Below, piece after piece: positions 34,347-42,270 of a stretch of DNA of 64,000 nucleotides (the first letter of the stretch is position 1; each line of letters starts with the position of its first letter). The stretch covers positions 60,130-124,129 of the forward strand of contig CAZUJF010000014.1 in assembly GCA_964619955.1 (NCBI GenBank), given 5' to 3'. Under the pieces are notes generated by a model. It worked only from the letters and a program-made list of their open reading frames with translations, was not told where the DNA came from and did not search any database. A program made the position numbers and the translations under genes. The stretch is from JACQFK01 sp964619955 (GTDB taxonomy: Bacteria; Planctomycetota; MHYJ01; JACPRB01).

Positions 34347-35500
34347 TCGTGAGCCGCGGCCGGCGCGGGCGCGTAATCGCACCAGGGATCCTCTCCGAGC
34401 CAGCTTCCGGTGAGCGCGTAGGCCCGGGACCGGGATCCTCCGCACATCGCCTTGAAGGGGCAGATGCCGCAGCGGCCCTGCAGGAGGAGCGGGTCGCGCA
34501 GCGCCTTGAAGACGGGGCTCTCCCGGTAAATCTCGGACAGGCTGCTCTGGCGGACGCTGCCGGCGTTCACCGGGAGGAAGCCGCTCGGGTAGACCTGGCC
34601 GTAGTGGGAGACGAAGAGAAAGCCGTTGCCCGCATTCACCCCGCGATGGGCCAGGGCGGCGACTCCGGCCTGCTGTCCGGGATGGTGCTTCACGCGGCCG
34701 AGTTCCTGGTCGTCGTGCTGGCGCAGCCAGCGGCGATAGTGCGGGGCCTCGGTCACCTTCAGGATGTACTTCCGCCGGGCCTGCGCCCGCGCCAGGATCT
34801 CGAAGGCGGCGTCGCATTCGTGCGGCGTCAGCCCCGGCAGCCCCTGGCCCCGCCCCGTGGGAACCAGGAAGAAAACCTCCCAGAAGACGACCTCCAGCTG
34901 TTCCACCAGCGCGGCCATGGATTCCAGATGACGGGCCGATTCCCCCCAGACGCAGGTGTTGATCTGGTGCGGAAGGCCGCACTCGCGGGCCCAGCCGACC
35001 GCCTCCAGGGTCCGCGCGAAGGCGCCCGGAACGCCGCGGAAGGCGTCGTGCAGATCGGCGCGGGGGAAATCCAGGCTGAAGGCGATCTGGTCGAGCCCCG
35101 CCTCCTTGAAGGAGCGCACCAGATCCCGCGTGAGCCGCGGCGTGGCCGCGGGCACCGTGGCCACCCGCAGCCCGCGCCACTTGGCATGCCGGATGAGGTC
35201 GGGCAGGTCGCTGCGCGAGGCCGGATCTCCGCCGCTCAGGACGAGCAGCGGAGTGCCCATGTCCGAGACCTGGTCGATGAGGCGGAAACCCTCCGCCGTC
35301 GTCAGTTCCCCGGGGATCGGCCCGGGCATCGCTTCCGCCCGGCAATGCCGGCAGGCCAGTTCGCAGGCCTGCGTGGTCTCCCAGATCACCAGGAAGGGGG
35401 AGCGGTCGAAGTCGACGTTCCACTGCGGCGGGGCTCCCGGGGCCGGGGAGGGCTTCGATGTTTCGCTCACGGGGGAGGGAAAACGCAAAGGGCGTGCCAT
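34337..35500 (-). CDS. Radical SAM/SPASM protein, TIGR04053-like (related to haem-modifying radical SAM enzymes)
   Basis: 387 residues. WETTQACELACRHCRAEA carries the CxxxCxxC cluster motif (Cys46, 50, 53). LLVLSGGDPASR is the GGxP-like motif, and a SPASM-type Cys cluster near the C-terminus (GRCGICPFKAMCGGSRSRAYA) should bind auxiliary clusters. The opening VDFDRSPFLVIWETT is typical of the TIGR04053 group, relatives of NirJ and AhbD that act in haem d1 or alternative haem synthesis. A role in making a tetrapyrrole for denitrification is a fair guess. It follows DUF1800 copy 2 closely. ATG 35500 has GGAGGGGG in front and is preferred to GTG 35548. Confidence 0.78.
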   Translation of the reverse strand: MARPLRFPSPVSETSKPSPAPGAPPQWNVDFDRSPFLVIWETTQACELACRHCRAEAMPGPIPGELTTAEGFRLIDQVSDMGTPLLVLSGGDPASRSDLPDLIRHAKWRGLRVATVPAATPRLTRDLVRSFKEAGLDQIAFSLDFPRADLHDAFRGVPGAFARTLEAVGWARECGLPHQINTCVWGESARHLESMAALVEQLEVVFWEVFFLVPTGRGQGLPGLTPHECDAAFEILARAQARRKYILKVTEAPHYRRWLRQHDDQELGRVKHHPGQQAGVAALAHRGVNAGNGFLFVSHYGQVYPSGFLPVNAGSVRQSSLSEIYRESPVFKALRDPLLLQGRCGICPFKAMCGGSRSRAYALTGSWLGEDPWCDYAPAPAAAHEAC

Positions 35501-35578
35501 CGACCGCCCCCTCCACAGCTTCCGGGGTTCGGGGGGATACTCCGCCACCTTGCGGGAATTTCCGCGTTGCGGGGGCTA

Positions 35579-37174
35579 TTACTGAAGCTGGAAGTCCGGC
35601 GAACCGAGGATGGCCGCGACCAGCGGGGGGCCGATCTTCGCCGGTCCCGCCTTCGGATCCTGCTGGAGCCGCGAACTCACGAGGGTCTCCAGCAGCGTCT
35701 GCGTCTTGGGGGAGACCCCGGCGACGGGCAGGAGGCGCAGCGCCATCGCCTTCGCCCAGGTCTCCGGGCGGGCCGGATCCAGGATCTCGTAGAGCCGCGC
35801 CGGGACCCGGACGCCCCGGAGCTTGCCCGAGGCGAGATCGTCGGCGAAGGTCCAGCGGGCGGCGAGGGACCCCGGGTCGCGCCAGGCTTCCGACTGGTCG
35901 TAGTACCCCGTCGGGTCGGGGCAGCGGTAGAGGGGCTCGTTCATGCCCTCGAGGGCCTTGAAGATCACCTGGGGCTGGTCCACCTCGGCCCCGGCGGCCC
36001 GGAGCGCGCTGACGACGAACTCCCAGGGGCGCTTGTACTTGGAGCGGAAGCGGGCGGGGGCGAGGAACTCCTCGTCATGGACGATGGCCTTGAACACCGC
36101 GGGAAGATTCCCCTGGGTGTCGCGGAAGACGGCGGCGATGCGGTCGACCAGACCCTCGGGAGGGCTGTCGTCCACGAGCCAGCGGCAGAGCTTCCAGGCG
36201 AGGAAGCGCGGGCATTCCGGCCGCGCCAGGATCCGTCGGATGGCCTCGCGCCCTTCCTCGCCGGGGGACTTCGCGTTCTCCGGGATCACGCCGCCGAGGA
36301 ATTCCTTGTCCCCGCCGCAATGGAAGCGCGGGACGAACTCGAACTCCGGGGGCGCCTCGCCGTGCCGGCGGAAGGTCCACCCCGTCAGGCAGCGCGCGAG
36401 CGAGGCGACGTCCGCCTGCGTGTATCCGTTGTCGACGCCGAGCGTGTGCAGTTCCAGGAGCTCCCGGGCGTAGTTCTCGTTCAGGCCCCGCTGCGACTTG
36501 GGGGTGAACTCCTCCGGATCCAGGCCCCTCCGGCGCGCGCGGGCCTCCATCGCCGCCAGTTCGGCGGGGGAGGCGGGCTTCCGGGACAGGCTGTTGTCGA
36601 GGTAGAAGAGCATGGCGGGGTGGGTGGCGGTGGCCAGCAGCAGCTCGGGGAAGCTCCCGAGGGCGTGCCGGTGGATGACCTCCCGCTCCCAGTCGGCGGC
36701 GAGGAATCGGACGAGCCCCTTCTCGGTCGTGAGGCTGAAGTGGTTCCGGAAGAAGTCGGCGCTCACCTCCCTCACCGGGTTGGCGCTGTAGAGGGACCGG
36801 CAGAGGATCCAGGCGAGCATCTCGCGGGTGGGGATGGCGGCCTGCCGCAGGGCGCGGGCCTTCTCCTCGGGGGGCGCCGCCTTGTCCGGCTGCTTGTGGA
36901 ACTGCGCGGCGACCGCGGCCCGGTCGAGCGCGAGCGTCGGCAGGCGGCCGACCCGTTCCGTGAACGCCTCGGGTTCGGCGCAGGCCCCCTTCCACTGCGA
37001 TTCCAGCCAGGCCTCGAGCCCTTTCGCGCGGACCTCGTCGACGAGGGCCGCGGTGGCGCCGGGCGTCAGGCGGTTGAGGACGTGCACGATGCGCCGGTCG
37101 TCGTCCCCCGCCGCGCCGGAAGCCGCCGAAGCCAGCGTGAAACCCGAGAGCAGGATCCAGCCGAGGGTGCGCAT
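35579..37174 (-). CDS. DUF1800 family secreted protein (copy 2)
   Basis: 531 residues with a signal peptide (MRTLGWILLSGFTLASAASGA) followed by the family pattern IVHVLNRLTPGATAALVDEVRAKG, FFRNHFSL, PAMLFYLDNSLS, LNENYARELLELHTLGVDNGY and KYKRPWEFVVSALRAAG. It ends in the same LGSPDFQxQ motif as copy 1, so the two are close paralogues. Unlike the other copies it has no DUF1501 partner here; the next gene is the SPASM radical SAM. A perfect RTAAC-N3-GTTAY palindrome lies 40 bp upstream of the start. Confidence 0.87.
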   Translation of the reverse strand: MRTLGWILLSGFTLASAASGAAGDDDRRIVHVLNRLTPGATAALVDEVRAKGLEAWLESQWKGACAEPEAFTERVGRLPTLALDRAAVAAQFHKQPDKAAPPEEKARALRQAAIPTREMLAWILCRSLYSANPVREVSADFFRNHFSLTTEKGLVRFLAADWEREVIHRHALGSFPELLLATATHPAMLFYLDNSLSRKPASPAELAAMEARARRRGLDPEEFTPKSQRGLNENYARELLELHTLGVDNGYTQADVASLARCLTGWTFRRHGEAPPEFEFVPRFHCGGDKEFLGGVIPENAKSPGEEGREAIRRILARPECPRFLAWKLCRWLVDDSPPEGLVDRIAAVFRDTQGNLPAVFKAIVHDEEFLAPARFRSKYKRPWEFVVSALRAAGAEVDQPQVIFKALEGMNEPLYRCPDPTGYYDQSEAWRDPGSLAARWTFADDLASGKLRGVRVPARLYEILDPARPETWAKAMALRLLPVAGVSPKTQTLLETLVSSRLQQDPKAGPAKIGPPLVAAILGSPDFQLQ

Positions 37175-37213
37175 TCGGCCTCCGTCGCAATCGACTTCCG
37201 TTCCGACAGATGA

Positions 37214-37226
37214 GTAACTCGGTTAC
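37214..37226. promoter_or_regulatory. Perfect palindromic operator upstream of DUF1800 copy 2
   Basis: GTAAC-TCG-GTTAC, both halves exact, 40 bp upstream of the ATG at 37174. Confidence 0.65.
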
Positions 37227-37261
37227 GTGACAAAGGTTGCGCGGATTCGGACGGGTCGGGG

Positions 37262-38371
37262 TCAGCGGGGCCGGACGAGGCTGAAATAGAGGCGCCCGAA
37301 CGCCTCCTTGGCCAGATGGGGCAGGAGGCCCGGGCGGCCGAGGCGGGGCGGGGCCTCCCGCTTGAAACGGGCCAGGGCGGCCCGCCGGAGCGCGGTGGAG
37401 AGCATGCAGAAGGCGCTGCCGTCGTAGCGCGCCTCCGGGTCCCGCTCCTCCAACTCGGCGATCGCGTTGCGGGCCACGACCGCGGCCTGGACGCGGGCGG
37501 CGGAGCCCAGTTTGGGGGCGGCCAGCGACGCCGTGTCCCCCAGCGCGTAGATCCCCGGTCCGGCCTTCAGGGTCTCCGGATCCGCGGGCACCCAGCCCTC
37601 CCGGAGCAGCCCCGAGGACGCCAGGAAGGGCTGGGGAATGTGGGGGGGGATGAGGACGAGGAGGTCGAAGGACGCGGAATCCCCGGAGCGCGAATGGAGG
37701 AGCTTCCGCGAGGGATCCACCCAGGCGGGGGCGAAGCCGGTCCGGAGGCCGATCCCGCCTTCCTTCAGCAGGGCCCGGACCGGCGCGGCGGCGCTCGGGT
37801 CCCGGCTCTCGTCGGGGAGGGGGAAGAGGCATTCGATGTCCGCGGCCCCGCGCAGGCCCCGGCGCCGCAGAGAGTCGTGCAGGAGCAGGGCGAATTCCGC
37901 CGAGGCCAGGGGGAAGCGGTGGAAGGGGGAGGCGGACGCGACGACGATCCTCCCCCTGCGGAAGGCGGCGAGCGCCTCGCCGAGCCGGTGCGCGGAGCGG
38001 CGGCAGTGGAAGTTGTGGGAGGCCTCCCGGGATCCGGGCACGGTCGAGTGGTCCATCCGGGAGCCCGTGGCCAGGACCAGGACATCGTACGAAAGGCGGA
38101 GCCCCGATTCGAAGTGCACGATCCGGCGGCCGGCGTCCACGCCCGCGGCCCGGTCGACCGTCAGCTGAACCCCCCGCCGGACCAGCGAGTCGAGGCGGGC
38201 GGCCGGTCGGATGCGGTCGCCCCGGAACGGCACGCGGGGGAGATCGGGCTGGTACAGATGGTCCCCGTGGCTGTCCGCCAGGCGGACCTCGATGTCCGGC
38301 GCGCGGCGCGCCACTTGATTGGCCACGGCCAGTCCGCCCACCCCCCCTCCCAGCACGAGCAGACGTTTCAT
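37262..38371 (-). CDS. FAD/NAD(P)-dependent oxidoreductase, SQR/NDH-2-like
   Basis: 369 residues. The N-terminal dinucleotide-binding motif LVLGGGVGGLAVA binds FAD. DVLVLATGSRMD marks the second fold, and GIYALGDTASL near residue 290 is the second FAD motif. Sulfide:quinone oxidoreductases and their relatives share this layout and a C-terminal amphipathic region (LPHLAKEAFGRLYFSLVRPR). I cannot place the redox cysteines of SQR with confidence (HCRR, ECLFP, AFCML are present), so the substrate is open. A sigma-54 promoter and a weak operator lie directly upstream; the predicted leader is about 9 nt. Confidence 0.68.
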   Translation of the reverse strand: MKRLLVLGGGVGGLAVANQVARRAPDIEVRLADSHGDHLYQPDLPRVPFRGDRIRPAARLDSLVRRGVQLTVDRAAGVDAGRRIVHFESGLRLSYDVLVLATGSRMDHSTVPGSREASHNFHCRRSAHRLGEALAAFRRGRIVVASASPFHRFPLASAEFALLLHDSLRRRGLRGAADIECLFPLPDESRDPSAAAPVRALLKEGGIGLRTGFAPAWVDPSRKLLHSRSGDSASFDLLVLIPPHIPQPFLASSGLLREGWVPADPETLKAGPGIYALGDTASLAAPKLGSAARVQAAVVARNAIAELEERDPEARYDGSAFCMLSTALRRAALARFKREAPPRLGRPGLLPHLAKEAFGRLYFSLVRPR

Positions 38372-38376
38372 ATCGG

Positions 38377-38389
38377 TTAACCGGGGTAC
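38377..38389. promoter_or_regulatory. Weak RTAAC-type site at the transcript start of the SQR-like gene
   Basis: TTAAC-CGG-GGTAC shares the TAAC half with the recurring palindrome. It lies between the -12 box of the minus-strand sigma-54 promoter and the ATG, so a bound protein would block transcription. Confidence 0.35.
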
Positions 38390-38404
38390 GCAATAGGCGT
38401 GCCC
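38390..38404 (-). promoter_or_regulatory. Sigma-54 (-24/-12) promoter of the SQR-like gene
   Basis: On the minus strand GGGCAC-GCCTA-TTGC: GG at 38403-38402 and GC at 38391-38390, exact spacing and near-consensus elements. It points away from the second sigma-54 promoter 60 bp to the right. Confidence 0.75.
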
Positions 38405-38454
38405 GCGCGGCGGGCGGGGGGGGGGCGCCTGCGCCTCCGGCCCGGGGGAGGGGC

Positions 38455-38469
38455 TGGCAAGGGGATTGC
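38455..38469 (+). promoter_or_regulatory. Sigma-54 (-24/-12) promoter of the winged-helix regulator gene
   Basis: TGGCAA-GGGGA-TTGC, GG at 38456-38457 and GC at 38468-38469. The transcript would start near 38480, only a few bases before the ATG at 38485. Confidence 0.72.
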
Positions 38470-38484
38470 TTGGAAACTCCCCTC

Positions 38485-38892
38485 ATGAACCTGCTGCCCC
38501 GCCTTTCGGTGGTCGGCCTCTACTGCGTGCACTACCTGACCTGGAAGGGCCGCGGCGCGAATCTCGGGGAGATTTCCGAGCAGGGTTGTCTGGGGCTGGA
38601 GGAGACCCGCGAGGCGCTGGACCGCCTGGTCCAGGGGGGCATCCTCGAGCGGGGGGACGGCGGCCGCTGCCGGGTCTCCTATGACCCGCTGCACACGAGC
38701 GTGCGGGACATCCTGCTCTCCCTGGAAGCCTCCCCTCCCGAGGCGTCCGGCCGCTCCCTCGGGAGCCGGATCCGGACCATCTTCAACCGGCTTTTCCACG
38801 ACATTCTTGCCGATCTCAAGGTGGTGGAATTGTTCAACGGGAAGCCGGTGCCGGTTCCCTGCCTCGCCGAGACCCCCCGGGACACGGACTGA
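38485..38892 (+). CDS. Rrf2-like winged-helix regulator without the cysteine triad
   Basis: 135 residues. The order LSVVGLYCVHYLTWKG, LGEISEQGCLGLEETREALDRLVQGGILERGDGGRCRVSY and RDILLSLE follows the Rrf2 winged helix (helix-turn-helix, wing, dimer helix). The region after the wing lacks the three clustered cysteines that bind Fe-S in IscR or NsrR, so sensing, if any, is different. Start ATG 38485 is chosen; TTG 38470 would lie before the predicted transcript start. No Shine-Dalgarno is visible. Divergent from the SQR-like gene with back-to-back sigma-54 promoters. Confidence 0.5.
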   Translation: MNLLPRLSVVGLYCVHYLTWKGRGANLGEISEQGCLGLEETREALDRLVQGGILERGDGGRCRVSYDPLHTSVRDILLSLEASPPEASGRSLGSRIRTIFNRLFHDILADLKVVELFNGKPVPVPCLAETPRDTD

Positions 38893-39000
38893 GCGCTCGT
38901 GAAATTTCCCTGGGGGCGTGGAAAAATAGGGGTCCGGGCGGGCCGGCACGGCGTCCCCCGCCTGCCGGACCGGGCCCGGAGGGGGCTTCGGGCGGGGGGC

Positions 39001-39015
39001 GGGCACGGGACTTGC
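39001..39015 (+). promoter_or_regulatory. Sigma-54 (-24/-12) promoter of moaA
   Basis: GGGCAC-GGGAC-TTGC, GG at 39002-39003 and GC at 39014-39015. The transcript would start near 39027, 48 nt before the ATG. Confidence 0.72.
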
Positions 39016-39074
39016 GTCGGGGATCCGGAGAGCTTCGTGGACGTGCTTCGACAGCTTTGTTGAGCGAGGGTTCC

Positions 39075-40091
39075 ATGGCCGGCACGCTGGTGGCCGCGGC
39101 GGGGTCCCCGCGCCTGCTTTCGGACGACTTCGGCCGGATCGCCACGAAGCTGAGGATCTCCATCACCGACCGCTGCAACCTTCGCTGCCTCTATTGCATG
39201 CCCGCCCGGCCGCAGTGGCTGCCGCGTCCGGAACTCCTGACCTTCGACGAAATCGAACGCCTGGTGCGGGTCGCCTGCTCGCTGGGGGTGGAAGCGGTGC
39301 GCATCACCGGGGGCGAGCCCACGGCCCGCCGGGACCTGCCCGTCCTGGTGCGCCGGGTCGCCGCCGTGCCGGGCCTCCGGGACCTCTCGCTGACGACCAA
39401 CGGGATCCTGCTGAAGGAGTTCGCCCGTCCGCTCCGGGACGCCGGCCTGCACCGCCTCAATGTCAGCCTGGACACCCTCCGCCAGGAGCGCTTCGTCCAC
39501 ATCTCCCGGAGGGACGGCCTCGGCCGGGTCTTCGAGGGGCTGGAGGCCGCCGCCCGGGCGGGTTTCGAGCGCGTGAAGATCAACATGGTCGTCATGCGGG
39601 GCGTCAACGACGATGAAGTGGTCGAGTTCGCGGGCCTGGCCCGCTCGCTTCCCTGGGAGATCCGCTTCATCGAGTTCATGCCGCTCGACGGGGACGGGGG
39701 CTGGTCCCGGTCCCAGGTGGTCCCCGCCGCGGAAATCCTGGCGCGCATCGCCGAGCGCTGGCCCCTCGAACCCTCGGAGCCGCAGGGTTCGGCTCCCGCC
39801 CGCCTCCGGCGTTTCCGGGACGGACGGGGAACCGTGGGGGTGATCGCGAGCGTCACGGAGCCCTTCTGCGACCGCTGCGACCGGATGCGCATCACGCCGG
39901 ACGGGAAGCTCCGCCCCTGTCTGTTCTCGGGAGCGGAGACGGACCTGAGGTCGCCGCTCCGGTCCGGCGCATCCCCGGAGGAACTCGCCCTTCTCATCCG
40001 GGGGGCCATGGCGCGCAAGGGATTCGGGCACGGCATCGGCTCGCCCGCGTTCCATCGTCCGGAGAAGACGATGCATCAGCTGGGCGGCTGA
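39075..40091 (+). CDS. moaA: MoaA, GTP 3',8-cyclase of molybdenum cofactor synthesis
   Basis: 338 residues. The radical SAM cluster motif CNLRCLYCMP (Cys34, 38, 41) follows the typical RISITDR. The second cluster is bound by the C-terminal CDRCDRMRITPDGKLRPCLFS. VRITGGEPTARRDLP and LNVSLDTL are further MoaA hallmarks, and the protein ends in GG as MoaA does. It converts GTP to the cyclic intermediate that MoaC turns into cPMP. No moaC or molybdoenzyme gene is nearby; the control by sigma-54 suggests that Moco is made on demand with anaerobic nitrogen respiration. ATG 39075 follows GCGAGGG. Confidence 0.9.
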   Translation: MAGTLVAAAGSPRLLSDDFGRIATKLRISITDRCNLRCLYCMPARPQWLPRPELLTFDEIERLVRVACSLGVEAVRITGGEPTARRDLPVLVRRVAAVPGLRDLSLTTNGILLKEFARPLRDAGLHRLNVSLDTLRQERFVHISRRDGLGRVFEGLEAAARAGFERVKINMVVMRGVNDDEVVEFAGLARSLPWEIRFIEFMPLDGDGGWSRSQVVPAAEILARIAERWPLEPSEPQGSAPARLRRFRDGRGTVGVIASVTEPFCDRCDRMRITPDGKLRPCLFSGAETDLRSPLRSGASPEELALLIRGAMARKGFGHGIGSPAFHRPEKTMHQLGG

Positions 40092-40105
40092 GGGGTGAGT
40101 CAACT

Positions 40106-40150
40106 TTCAATCCGTAGGTGCCCGCCGATGCGGGCAACCTGCGGATTGAA
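40106..40150. terminator. Long near-perfect hairpin between moaA and the kinase gene
   Basis: A stem of about 20 bp (40106-40125 with 40130-40150, one bulge and one mismatch) and a 4-nt loop, between convergent gene ends. A bidirectional terminator is the simplest reading. Confidence 0.7.
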
Positions 40151-40180
40151 GCTTAGTCGAACCGCTGAGTCCGGCGCGCG

Positions 40181-41464
40181 TCAGGCGGTGGGCCGCGACA
40201 CCCAGTTCCAGAGCTTGCGTCCCCAGGAGGCCTGGCAGGCGGTCTCCAGGGCCTCGTAGAGCTCTCTCAGGAACTCGCCGACCCCGGCGGGCCGCGCGGA
40301 GGGATCCCGGCTCAGCGCCCGGAGGCAGACCTGCTCGAGCGGCCGGGGCACCGCGGAATTGAGCCGGCGCGGGGCGGGGAAGGCGTCGCGGCGGATCCTC
40401 AGGGACCAGTCGGCGGGGCGGGGACCCTCCCAGGGACAGGGGGGCTTTCCCGTCAGGCACTCGTAGAGGATGGCGCCGAGGCCGTAGACGTCCTCGCGCA
40501 CGTCCCCGGGGGCGTCGAGCCGCTCGGGGGGCATGTACTCGGGGGTGCCCGACGCCTCCAGGAGGCCCGGGGGGCCGGCGAGCGCCCAGTCGATCAGGAC
40601 CGTCTCGTCCATGCCGACGAGCACGTTTCCGGGTTTCAGATCCCGGTGGAGCAGTCCCCGGGCGTGGGCATGCGCCACGGCGTCGCAGACGCGGGGCAGG
40701 AATCGAAGGTAGGAATGCCAGCCCTGCTGCCGGGAGCTCCGGGCCCCGGCGGCATGGAAGTCGCGGATCAGGTCGGCGAGCGAGGGCGTGCGGACCAGGC
40801 GGAAGACGAGGTAGGGCACGGGGGCGTCCGGCGGCGCGATCTCGTGGATCCGGACGATGCCCGGATGGTCCAGCTGCGCCGTGAAGCGGCCCTCGCGCTC
40901 GAATCCCAGGCGGATCTCCGGATCCTGCTCGCGGCCGGGCCGGGCGAATTTCAAGGCGACGTTCCGCCGGCTCTCGTGATCGTAGACCTCCCAGACCTCC
41001 CCGGAGGCCCCCTTGCCGAGCCGGCGCAGGCGGATGAAACGGTCGCCCGCGAAGCGGCGGCGATCGAAGCGCTCGATCACGTCGGCCCGGTTCCGGAAGC
41101 GGTTCAGGTATTCCTCCAGCGGAGGCAGCCCCCCCCAGGGGCGCAGGGAGCGCGCGAGGAACTCCTCCTCGAGGAGCTCCGCGGGCGCGGATCCGTCGGA
41201 GAACTGCGGGCCGTAATCTTTCAGGAGCGGGCCGGGAGGCGCCCCCCAGGAGAGGCGGAGATGTTCGCCGATGAGGTCCTCCATCGCCTGCGCGCGCTGA
41301 TCGTCCGGCACGGCCTGGAGATACGTCGCGAGGGAGGTGGGCGGGACCCGGATGCCCTCGTTCCAGTCCTTGCGGAGGTTCCGGAGGGCCGTCGCCCAGG
41401 CGCCGTAGCGCTCCACGTCGCGGCCGCCCCGCTCCGCCTGCCGTGCGATCAAGGGGAGGATCAT
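40181..41464 (-). CDS. Ser/Thr protein kinase, last gene of the nod-like operon
   Basis: 427 residues. An N-terminal region of about 140 residues has no clear domain. The kinase domain follows (142-410): glycine loop LGKGASGEVWEV, Lys172 in NVALKF, Glu190, catalytic loop HRDLKPGN (273-280) and IDWALAG in place of DFG, with Asp292 kept. APE appears as MPPE. Active-site residues are complete, so activity is likely. No membrane segment follows, so it is cytoplasmic. Its ATG overlaps the stop of the sigma-like gene. Target unknown. Planctomycetes carry many such kinases. Confidence 0.85.
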   Translation of the reverse strand: MILPLIARQAERGGRDVERYGAWATALRNLRKDWNEGIRVPPTSLATYLQAVPDDQRAQAMEDLIGEHLRLSWGAPPGPLLKDYGPQFSDGSAPAELLEEEFLARSLRPWGGLPPLEEYLNRFRNRADVIERFDRRRFAGDRFIRLRRLGKGASGEVWEVYDHESRRNVALKFARPGREQDPEIRLGFEREGRFTAQLDHPGIVRIHEIAPPDAPVPYLVFRLVRTPSLADLIRDFHAAGARSSRQQGWHSYLRFLPRVCDAVAHAHARGLLHRDLKPGNVLVGMDETVLIDWALAGPPGLLEASGTPEYMPPERLDAPGDVREDVYGLGAILYECLTGKPPCPWEGPRPADWSLRIRRDAFPAPRRLNSAVPRPLEQVCLRALSRDPSARPAGVGEFLRELYEALETACQASWGRKLWNWVSRPTA

Positions 41465-41958
41465 GGACGGTCCTTTTGGAACGCGGCCGAGAGGTCCCGG
41501 AGGATGCTGCGCACCAGCCGGGGTCCCAGGCCGAGCGTCTCGGAAATTTCGGAATCGTCGGAGCCCTGGAGCCGGAGGTCCAGGATCTTAAGAGCATTCG
41601 AATCGACGGAGCGCAACAGGACGCACCGCTGCTCCAGCCAGGGTCCCAGGGCGGCGCTCACCTCGGGCGAGTAGGGCGGGCTTCCCGTCCAGGACGCGGG
41701 GGGCTCCTCGCCCGGACACGGCCCTTCGAGGGCCTCGCCCAGGCAGGCATCCAGTTCCCGGGTGAAGATCCGGGGGTTCTTCTGCAGGGCGGCCCAGGTG
41801 GAGGGTTGTTTGGAATGCAGGGCGCGGCCGGCGGCGTCGGCGATCCCGGCCCCGTTGATGCGCGCCGCCAGCGGCGTCTCGCCCGCCCGGACGAGCACGT
41901 CCAAGGCCTCCCGCAGGAGCAGGCGGTGCGGCGCCGAGGCCGGGGCCCTGAAGATCAT
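41461..41958 (-). CDS. Sigma-factor-like helix-turn-helix protein
   Basis: 165 residues. The end, LRSVDSNALKILDLRLQGSDDSEISETLGLGPRLVRSILRDLSAAF, reads as a sigma region 4 / LuxR-type helix-turn-helix, and the first part could be a reduced region 2. It resembles the ECF-like proteins of planctomycetes that sit in front of a Ser/Thr kinase gene. It may not be a complete sigma factor. Overlaps at both ends (ATGA with ferredoxin and kinase) place it firmly in the operon that starts with the nod-like gene. Confidence 0.5.
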   Translation of the reverse strand: MIFRAPASAPHRLLLREALDVLVRAGETPLAARINGAGIADAAGRALHSKQPSTWAALQKNPRIFTRELDACLGEALEGPCPGEEPPASWTGSPPYSPEVSAALGPWLEQRCVLLRSVDSNALKILDLRLQGSDDSEISETLGLGPRLVRSILRDLSAAFQKDRP

Positions 41959-42257
41959 CCGGCCTCCTGGCTGCGCCCCCGGACCGAGGCCCCGTTGAAG
42001 GGAACCCACTGCATCGTGATGAGCTTGTCCGGACAGACCTCCATGCAGTTCCCCTCGCCGTCGCACAGCTCGGGGTGGAGGACCGTGGAGAAGTCCCAGA
42101 CCAGTTTCAGGCAGCCGTGTTCGCAGGACTTGACGCAAAGGTTGCAGCCGTTGCAGTAGTCCCGGTTGATGACCGGCAGCCACTTCCGGGGTCCCGCGGC
42201 GGCCTCCGGCTCCACGCCGGAGGCCGCCACACCGCGGATCCAATCCCAGAAAACCAC
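41955..42257 (-). CDS. Dicluster-type 4Fe-4S ferredoxin
   Basis: 100 residues. First cluster motif YCNGCNLCVKSCEHGC, second CDGEGNCMEVCPDK. The N-terminal 28 residues are a short extension (MVFWDWIRGVAASGVEP) that could touch the membrane. It starts 13 bp after the nod-like gene. As the nod-like protein has lost the quinol site of qNOR, a dedicated ferredoxin beside it is noteworthy, although NO dismutation itself needs no outside electrons. It could also accept electrons from the 2-oxoacid oxidoreductase at 4635. Confidence 0.8.
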   Translation of the reverse strand: MVFWDWIRGVAASGVEPEAAAGPRKWLPVINRDYCNGCNLCVKSCEHGCLKLVWDFSTVLHPELCDGEGNCMEVCPDKLITMQWVPFNGASVRGRSQEAG

Positions 42258-42270
42258 GGCGCCTCCTTCG

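Noticed and set aside
38455..38892. NsrR or IscR type Fe-S regulator
   Set aside because: The three clustered cysteines after the wing are missing, so only a general Rrf2-like fold can be claimed.
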